Source of the DNA: Oenanthe sinensis
Lineage: Eukaryota > Streptophyta > Magnoliopsida > Apiales > Apiaceae
NCBI GenBank assembly: GCA_028671895.1
Contig: CM053809.1
Location: forward strand, 6,369,501-6,433,500
Reading direction: 5' to 3'
Length of the DNA: 64,000 nucleotides
Made by a program: the position numbers and the translations under genes. Of the stretch, positions 55,683-64,000 are shown piece by piece; the first letter of the stretch is position 1; each line of letters starts with the position of its first letter. The notes beneath the pieces are model-generated. The model was given only the letters and a program-made list of their open reading frames with translations, was not told the origin of the DNA and ran no database searches.

Positions 55683-57089
55683 TGAAAGGCATATGACTAG
55701 GCCTATTTGTAATAATTAGATTGCAACTCAACTCTAACTAATAAAGAGAAGTAAATACTAAACACTAAACAGGAATCAAGACGAAGACAGTCAACTAATC
55801 ACAAAGGATCCAAGTATCAGAGGTATTTTGTAGGATTGCTACTCAACACTGGAAGAAGTTCAATTATTTGTTCAAGCGTCAGTGAAATTAATAATATGGT
55901 AGTACTTCTATTGAAGACAGAAGATATAGAAGATTTCAAGTGGTTACTACAAGCAGATTCCAGAAGAAGAATGCAAACAGTGAAGAAGAATTAATGACAG
56001 AAGGCCTCTAGTTAAATGTTATTTAAATGGAGAATATTTATTGGGATGACACAAATGAACCAGACAGTACATTTGTGTGTCAACTGATATAATATTTATT
56101 CTTCATTTAAGTCAAGAGGTTTCAAGATTAGAAGACGAAGAAAAGACAGGAAGATTTCAAGAGCTTGTTGAAGAATATTGAAGAAGCTAGGGAAACTTGC
56201 TCATAAAGGTTAATCCACAGCAGATCGAGATGCGGATCGAGTTTGATTATTAAAGGTAAAACATTGCAAGGCAAATGTCGATCCACGGCAGATCGAGATG
56301 CGGATCAAGATTGATTGTTAAAGATAAGTCATACCGAGCAGGCTGAAGCAAAAGTCATACCGAGATTTCTGAGATCAAAAGGTCATGCTGGATTTATTTT
56401 GTTTATTTAAAATAAGTCATACCGATTTGTTTTAATTAAATAAAATCCGAATATGACTTACAGAAAGTCATACCGAGCTCAGAATAAGTCATACCGAGCT
56501 TTTCTCTTTTAAATTAAGTCATTCTGATTTATTTTTAATTAAAGAAAACTCGAATATGACTTACAGAAAGTCATACCGAGCTCAGAATAAGTCATACCGA
56601 GCTATATAAGTCATGCCCAGTCTTTCTTAAGTCATACAAGTGTTAAAATAAGTCATACAGACTTATTTTCTTGAAATTAAGTCATACTCATAAAGGTCAT
56701 AGCAGCCATTTCAAATCTCTATAAATATGAGATGATCTCTTCACTTTTTTCAGAAGTTCAACTTGTTAAGAGTTAGAAAAACAGATCAAATTCAGTAATT
56801 TATTTGCATTGTAATATTCACAGATTTCTGTGCTGAGTTTGAATATAATTGTTTAAACACGAACACTTCATGTCGAATTCGTTCTAGACTTTATATCAAT
56901 TATATAACAGTTTTCTAAATATTAATTGTGTAATACTAATCAAGTTAAAATAATATCTTTCACTTGAAAAGTATTTCATTATAATTAATATTTCGCGAGT
57001 AATTAAAATAATATTTTTAATCCAATTATTCCGCGATTAATTTTCAGATATTGTATTCAACCCCCCTTCTACAATATCAGGGACCAACA
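55683..57089 (+). repeat. 3' LTR of the SIRE-like element
   Basis: 1,407 bp, offset +11,973 from the 5' LTR and nearly identical. It carries its own copies of the motif array (56323-56689) and TATA box (56720-56726). It is followed by the target duplication TTTGA. Confidence 0.95.
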
Positions 57090-60000
57090 TTTGAACATGA
57101 AAACAATTAGTACGAAGTAGAAACTTCATTCTTGACTCGTTCGAACTTGAAAACAACTTATAACTTCATTCTTGACTAGTTTGAACATGGAAACAACTTG
57201 TAAACCCTTTTATGTCCATTCTTGGCTCATTTGAACATGAAAATAATTCGTAACAACTTTAGAATTCATTCTTGACTCGTTTGTACATGAAAACCACTTA
57301 TAGTTTCATTCTTGACTCATTTGAACATGGAAATAACTTGTAAACTCCTTTAGGACCATCCTCGTCTCATTTGAACTTGAAAATAATTTGTAACAACTTG
57401 AGACTTCATTCTTGACTCGTTTGAACATGGAAACAACTTATAGTTTCATTCTTGACTCGTTTGAACATGGAAAAAACTTAAACTCTTTTAGGATCATTCT
57501 TGGCTCATTTGAACTTGAAAACAATTCGTAACAACTTGTAAACTCTTTTAGGGTCATTCTTGTCTCATTTGAACATGAAAATAATTAGTATGAACTAGAG
57601 ACTTCATTCTTGACTCTTTCGAACTTGAAAACAACTTGTAGCTTCATTCCTGACTCGTTTGAACATGGAAACAACTTGTAAACTGTTTTATGTCCATTCT
57701 TGGCTCATTTAAACATGAAAATAATTCGTAACAACTTTAGAATTCATTCTTCATTATTGACTTGTTTGAACATGGAAACAACATATAGTTTCATTCTTGA
57801 CTCGTTTGAACATGGAAACAACTTGTAAACTCTTTTAGGATCATTCTTGGCTCATTTGAACTTGAAAATAATTTGTAACAACTTTAGAATTCATTCTTGA
57901 CTCATTTGAACATGGATACAACTTAAATATGTTAGGATAATTCTTGGCTCATTTGAACATGAAAACAATTAGTTCCAACTTGAGACTTCATTCTTTACTC
58001 GTTTGAACTTGAAAACAACTTGTATCTTCATTCTTGACTTATTTGAACATGGAAACAACTAGTAAACTCTTTTAGGATCGTTCTTGGCTCATTTGAACAT
58101 GAAAATAATTTGTAACAACTTGAGACTTCATTATTGACTCGTTTGTACATGAAAACCACTTATAGTTTCGTTCTTGACTCATTTGAACATGGAAATAACT
58201 TGTAAACTGTTTTAGGATCATCCTTGTCTCATTTGAACTTGAAAATAATTTGTAACAACTTGAGACTTCATTCTTGACTCGTTTGAACATGGAAACAACT
58301 TATAGCTTCATTCTTGACTCGTTTGAACATGAAAACAACTTAAATCTGTTAGGATCATTCTTGGCTCATTTAAGAACATGAAAACAATTAGTACCAACTT
58401 GAGACTTTATCCTTTACTCGTTTGAACTTGAAAACAACTTGTTGCTTTATTCTTGACTCGTTTGAACATGGAAACAACTTGTAAACTCTTTTATGTCCAT
58501 TCTTGGCTCATTTGAACATGAAAATAATTCGTTCCAACTTTAGAATTCATTCTTGACTCATTTGAACATAGAAAAAACTTAAATCTGTTAGGATCATTTT
58601 TGGCTCATTTGAACCTGAAAATAATTCGTACCAACTTGATACTTCATTATTGACTCGTTTGAACATGGAAAAAACATATAGCTTCATTCTTGACTCGTTT
58701 GAACATGGAAACAACTTGTAAACTCTTTTAGGATCATTCTTGGCTCATTTGAACTTGAAAATAATTTGTAACAACTTGAAACTTCATGCTTGACTCGTTT
58801 GAACATGGAAACCATTTATAGCTTCATTCTTGACTCGTTTGAACATGAAAACAACTTAAACTCTTTTAGAATCATTCTTGGCTCATTTGAACTTCAAAAC
58901 AATTCGTAACAAATTGTAAACTCTTTTAGGATCATTCTTGACTCACTTGAACATGAAAACAATTAGTATGAACTAGAGACTTCATTCTTGACTCGTTCGA
59001 ACTTGAAAACAACTTGTAGCTTCATTCTTGACTCGTTTGAACATGGAAACAACTTGTAAACTCTTTTATGTCCATTCTTGGCTCTTTTGAACATGAAAAT
59101 AATTAGTAACAACTTTGGAATTCATTCTTGACACATTTGAACATGGAAACAACTGAAATCTGTTAGGATCATTCTTGGCTTATTTGAACATGAAAATAAT
59201 TCGTACCAACTTGATGCTTCATTATTGACTCGTTTGAACATGGAAACAACTTATAGCTTCATTCTTGACTCGTTTGAACATGGAAACAACTTGTAAACTC
59301 TTTTAGGATCATTCTTGGCTCATTTGAACTTGAAAATAATTTGTAACAACTTGGGACTTCATTCTTGACTCGTTTGAACATGGAAACAACTTATAGCTTA
59401 ATTCTTGACTCATTTGAACATGAAAACAATTAGTACGAACTAGAGACTTCATTCTTGACTCATTTGAACATGGAAACAACTTATAAACCTTTTTAGGATC
59501 ATTCTTGGCTCATTTGAACATGAAAATAATTCGTACTAACTTGATACTTCATTATTGACTCGTTTGAACATGGAAACCACATATAGCTTCATTCTTGACT
59601 CGTTTGAACATGGAAACAACTTGTAAACTCTTTTAGGATCATTCTTGGCTCATTTGAACTTGAAAATAATTTGTAACAACTTAAGATTTCATGCTTAACT
59701 CGTTTGAACATGGAAACCACTTATAGCTTTATTCTTGACTCGTCTAAATATGAAAACAACTTAAACTCTTTTAGAATCATTCTTGGCTTATTTGAACTTG
59801 AAAACAATTCATAACAACTTGTAAACTCTTTTAGGATCATTCTTGACTCATTTGAACATGAAAACAATTAGTATGAACGAGAGACTTCATTCTTTACTCG
59901 TTCGAACTTGAAAACAACTTGTAGCTTCATTCTTGAATCGTTTGAACATGGAAACAACTTGTAAACTCTTTTATGTCCATTATTGCCTCATTTAAACATG

Positions 60001-63000
60001 AAAATAATTTGTAACAACTTTAGAATTCATTCTTGACTCATTTGAATATGGAAACAATGTAAATCTGTTAGGATCATTCTTGGCTCATTTGAACATGAGA
60101 ACAATTAGTTCCAACTTGAGACTTCATTCTTTACTCGTTTGAACTTGAAAACTACTTTTATCTTCATTCTTGATTCATTTGAACATGGAAGCAACTAGTA
60201 GACTCTTTTAGGATCGTTCTTGGCTCATTTGAATATGAAAATAATTTGTACCAACTTGAGACTTCATTATTGACTCGTTTGAACATTGAAACAATGTTAG
60301 CTTCATTCTTGATTCAATTGAACATGGAAATAACTTGTAAACTCTTTTAGGATCATTCTTGTCTCATTTGAACTTGAAAATAATTTGTAACAATTTGGGA
60401 CTTCATTCTTGACTCGTTTGAACATGGAAACAACTTATAGCTTAATTCTTGACTCACTTGAACATGAAAACCATTAGTACGAACTAGAGACTTCATTCTT
60501 GACTCATTTGAACATGGAATCAACTTATAAACCCTTTTAGGATCATTCTTGGCTCATTTGAACATGAAAATAATTCGTACCAACATGATACTTCATTATT
60601 GACTCGTTTGAACATGGAAACAACTTATAGCTTCATTCTTGACTCGTTTGAACATGGAAACAACTTATAGCTTCATTCTTGACTCGTTTGAACATGGAAA
60701 CAACTTGTAAACTCTTTTAGGATCATTCTTGGCTCATTTGAACATGAAAATAATTTGTATCAACTTGAGACTTCATTCTTGACTCGTTTGAACGTGGAAA
60801 CCACTTATAGATTCATTCTTGACTCCTTTGAACATGAAAACAACTTAAACTCTTTTAAAATCATTTTTGGCTCATTTGAACTTGAAAACAATTCGTAACA
60901 ACTTGTATACTCTTTTAGGATCATTCTTGGCTCATTTGAACATGAAAACAATTAGTATGAACTAGAGACTTCATTCTTGACTCGTTGGAACTTGAAAACA
61001 ACTTGTAGCTTCATTCTTGAATCGTTTGAAAATGGAAACAACTTGTAAACTCTTTTATGTCCATTATTGGCTCATTTAAGCATGAAAATAATTTGTAACA
61101 ACTTTAGAATTCATTCTTGACTCAATTGAACATGGAAACAATTGTAAACTCTTTTAGGATCATTCTTGACTCATTTGAACATGAAAACAATTAGTATGAA
61201 CGAGAGACTTCATTCTTTACTCGTTCGAACTTGAAAACAACTTGTAGCTTCATTCTTGAATCGTTTGAACATGGAAACAACTTGTAAACTCTTTTATGTC
61301 CATTATTGCCTCATTTAAACATGAAAATAATTTGTAACAACTTTAGAATTCATTCTTGACTCATTTGAATATGGAAACAACGTAAATCTGTTAGGATCAT
61401 TCTTGGCTCATTTGAACATGAGAACAATTAGTTCTAACTTGAGACTTCATTCTTTACTCGTTTGAACTTGAAAACAACTTATAGCTTCATTCTTGACTCG
61501 TTTGAACATGGAAACAACTTGTAAACTCTTTTAGGATCATTCTTGGCTCATTTGAATATGAAAATAATTTGTACCAACTTGAGACTTCATTATTGACTCG
61601 TTTAAACATGGAAACAATGTTAGCTTCATTCTTGACTCAATTGAACATGAAAACAATTAGTACGAACTAGAGACTTCATTCTTGACTCATTTGAACATGG
61701 AAACAACTTATAAACCCTTTTAGGATCATTCTTGGCTCATTTGAACATGAAAATAATTCGTACCAACTTGATACTTCATTATTGACTCGTTTGAACATGA
61801 AAACAACTTGTAGCTTCATTCTTGACTCCTTTGAAAATGGAAACAACTTGTAAACTCTTTTATGTCCATTATTGGCTCATTTAAACATGAAAATAATTTG
61901 TAATAACTTTAGAATTCATTCTTGACTCAATTGAACATGGAAACAACTTAAATCTGTTAGGATCATTCTTGGCTCATTTGAACATGAAAACAATTAGTTC
62001 CAACTTGAGACTTCATTCTTTTCTCGTTTGAATTTGAAAACAACTTGTATCTTCATTCTTGACTCATTTGAACATGGAATCAACTAGTAAACTCTTTTAG
62101 GATCGTTCTTGGCTCATATGAACATGAAAATAATTTGTACCAAATTAAGACTTCATTATTGACTCGTTTGAATATGAAAACAACTTATAGTTTCATTCTT
62201 GACTCATTTGAACATGGAAATAACTTGTAAACTCTTTTAGGATCATTCTTGTCTCATTTGAACTTGAAAATAATTTGTAACAACTTGAGACTTCATTCTT
62301 GACTCGTTTGAACATGCAAACAATTTATAGCTTCATTATTGACTCTTTTGAACATGGAAACAACTTAAACTCTTTTAGGATCATTCTTGGCTCATTTGAA
62401 CTTGAAAACAATTCATAACAACTTGTAATCTCTTTTAGGATCATTCTTGGTTCATTTGAACATGAAAACAATTAGTACCAACATGAGACTTCATCCTTTA
62501 CTCGTTTGAACTTGAAAACAACTTGTAGATTCATTCTTGACTCATTTGAAAAAGGAAACAACTTATAAACTCTTTTATGATCATTCTTGGCTCATTTGAA
62601 CATGAAAATAATTTGTACCAACTTGAGACTTCATTATTGACTCGTTTGTACATGAAAACCACTTATAGTTTCGTTCTTGACTCATTTGAACATGGAAATA
62701 ACTTGTAAACTGTTTTAGGATCATCCTTGTCTCATTTGAACTTGAAAATAATTTGTAACAACTTGAGACTTCATTCTTGACTCGTTTGAACATGGAAACA
62801 ACTTATAGCTTCATTCTTGTCTCGTTTGAACATGAAAACAACTTAAATCTGTTAGGATCATTCTTGGCTCATTTAAGAACATGAAAACAATTAGTACCAA
62901 CTTGAGACTTTATCCTTTACTCGTTTGAACTTGAAAACAACTTGTTGCTTTATTCTTGACTCGTTTGAACATGGAAACAACTTGTAAACTCTTTTATGTC

Positions 63001-64000
63001 CATTCTTGGCTCATTTGAACATGAAAATAATTCGTTCCAACTTTAGAATTCATTCTTGACTCATTTGAACATAGAAAAAACTTAAATCTGTTAGGATCAT
63101 TTTTGGCTCATTTGAACCTGAAAATAATTCGTACCAACTTGATACTTCATTATTGACTCGTTTGAACATGGAAAAAACATATAGCTTCATTCTTGACTCG
63201 TTTGAACATGGAAACAACTTGTAAACTCCTTTAGGATCATTCTTGGCTCATTTGAACTTGAAAATAATTTGTAACAACTTGAAACTTCATGCTTGACTCG
63301 TTTGAACATGGAAACCATTTATAGCTTCATTCTTGACTCGTTTGAACATGAAAACAACTTAAACTCTTTTAGAATCATTCTTGGCTCATTTGAACTTCAA
63401 AACAATTCGTAACAAATTGTAAACTCTTTTAGGATCATTCTTGACTCACTTGAACATGAAAACAATTAGTATGAACTAGAGACTTCATTCTTGACTCGTT
63501 CGAACTTGAAAACAACTTGTAGCTTCATTCTTGACTCGTTTGAACATGGAAACAACTTGTAAACTCTTTTATGTCCACTCTTGGCTCTTTTGAACATGAA
63601 AATAATTAGTAACAACTTTGGAATTCATTCTTGACTCATTTGAACATGGAAACAACTTAAATCTGTTAGGATCATTCTTGGCTTATTTGAACATGAAAAT
63701 AATTCGTACCAACTTGATGCTTCATTATTGACTCGTTTGAACATGGAAACAACTTATAACTTCATTCTTGACTCGTTTGAACATGGAAACAACTTGTAAA
63801 CTCTTTTAGGATCATTCTTGGCTCATTTGAACTTGAAAATAATTTGTAACAACTTGGGACTTCATTCTTGACTCGTTTGAACATGGAAACAACTTATAGC
63901 TTAATTCTTGACTCATTTGAACATGAAAACAATTAGTACGAACTAGAGACTTCATTCTTGACTCATTTGAACATGGAAACAACTTATAAACCTTTTTAGG
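57090..64000 (+). repeat. satellite array continuing to the window edge
   Basis: This is the direct continuation of block B: the sequence after the copia insertion matches that after 36,126 as the sequence before it matches that up to 36,125. Modules and orientation are unchanged. The array runs off the window. Frames at 58072-58290 and 62581-62793 are repeat by-products. There are no genes in it. Confidence 0.95.
58085..64000 (+). repeat. 4,503-bp tandem segmental duplication, cut by the window edge
   Basis: From about 62,590 to 64,000 the satellite repeats 58,087-59,497 at a constant +4,503, checked at TAAATCT (58341/62844), GAACCTGAAA (58611/63114) and CCTTTTTAGG (59488/63991). I counted roughly seven substitutions in 1.4 kb, so this copy is older than the 3,773-bp one. 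The second copy continues beyond the window. Confidence 0.85.

Larger units (their letters stand above)
43710..57089 (+). mobile_element. Ty1/copia LTR retrotransposon, SIRE/Maximus-like, nearly intact
   Basis: A 13,380-bp element with two 1,407-bp LTRs (43710-45116, 55683-57089), TG...CA ends and perfect target duplications TTTGA (43705-43709, 57090-57094). Closing them restores an ordinary satellite core (CTCATTTGAACATG). Order: PBS, gag, pol (protease, integrase, RT, RNase H), a long third ORF, polypurine tract. Integrase before RT marks Ty1/copia; the long gag and third ORF are typical of sireviruses. About two differences between LTRs were seen. The only clear damage is one nonsense codon in pol. 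Confidence 0.96.

Overview
This window comes from a plant nuclear genome, almost certainly an angiosperm and probably a eudicot; I cannot name the species. It has no ordinary host gene, rRNA or tRNA. About 30.7 kb is one AT-rich tandem satellite in a single orientation, broken by three LTR retrotransposons, one of which carries a fourth, small element. CRM-type, Tekay-type and SIRE-type retrotransposons together with higher-order satellite blocks point to heterochromatin, plausibly a centromere or pericentromere.

Layout. 1-415: non-satellite edge sequence of unknown origin. 416-12424: satellite block A, containing a nearly perfect 3,773-bp tandem duplication. 12425-18821: a Ty3/gypsy element on the minus strand, CRM-like by its integrase motifs, whose pol frame runs through the polypurine tract into the 3' LTR. 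A 684-bp TRIM sits in its 5' LTR (17939-18622, TSD TAAAA). 18822-19963: a short satellite block. 19964-33111: a Tekay/Del-like chromovirus on the minus strand with 4.2-kb LTRs, a C-terminal chromodomain, three in-frame stops in gag, a 5' LTR that has lost its promoter end, and an extra upstream ORF that becomes a clean reading frame if a 102-nt intron directly after its ATG is removed. 33112-43709: satellite. 43710-57089: a nearly intact Ty1/copia SIRE-like element on the plus strand (TSD TTTGA) with gag, pol (one nonsense codon) and a 1,190-codon third ORF. 57090-64000: satellite, ending inside a 4,503-bp tandem duplication that runs off the window.

Satellite. Each unit is a conserved ~30-bp core followed by a variable tail of about 10, 17-18, 20 or 30 bp, giving modules of 40, 47/48, 50 and 60 bp. 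The tail largely predicts which core variant comes next. Modules combine into ~140- and 180-bp repeats and then into blocks of 1.6 to 7.6 kb.

Relative history from hand-counted differences. The Tekay LTRs (at least 3 differences in 3.27 kb) and copia LTRs (about 2 in 1,407 bp) are very similar, so both insertions are young. The CRM-like LTRs differ at about 6 of 671 positions, four of them within the first 35 bp. The stops in the young elements, and the Tekay LTR differences, look like C-to-T changes, many at CG or CHG sites, as expected for methylated plant DNA. Within each element the parts form the usual system: LTR promoter, primer-binding site, gag shell protein, pol enzymes and polypurine tract.
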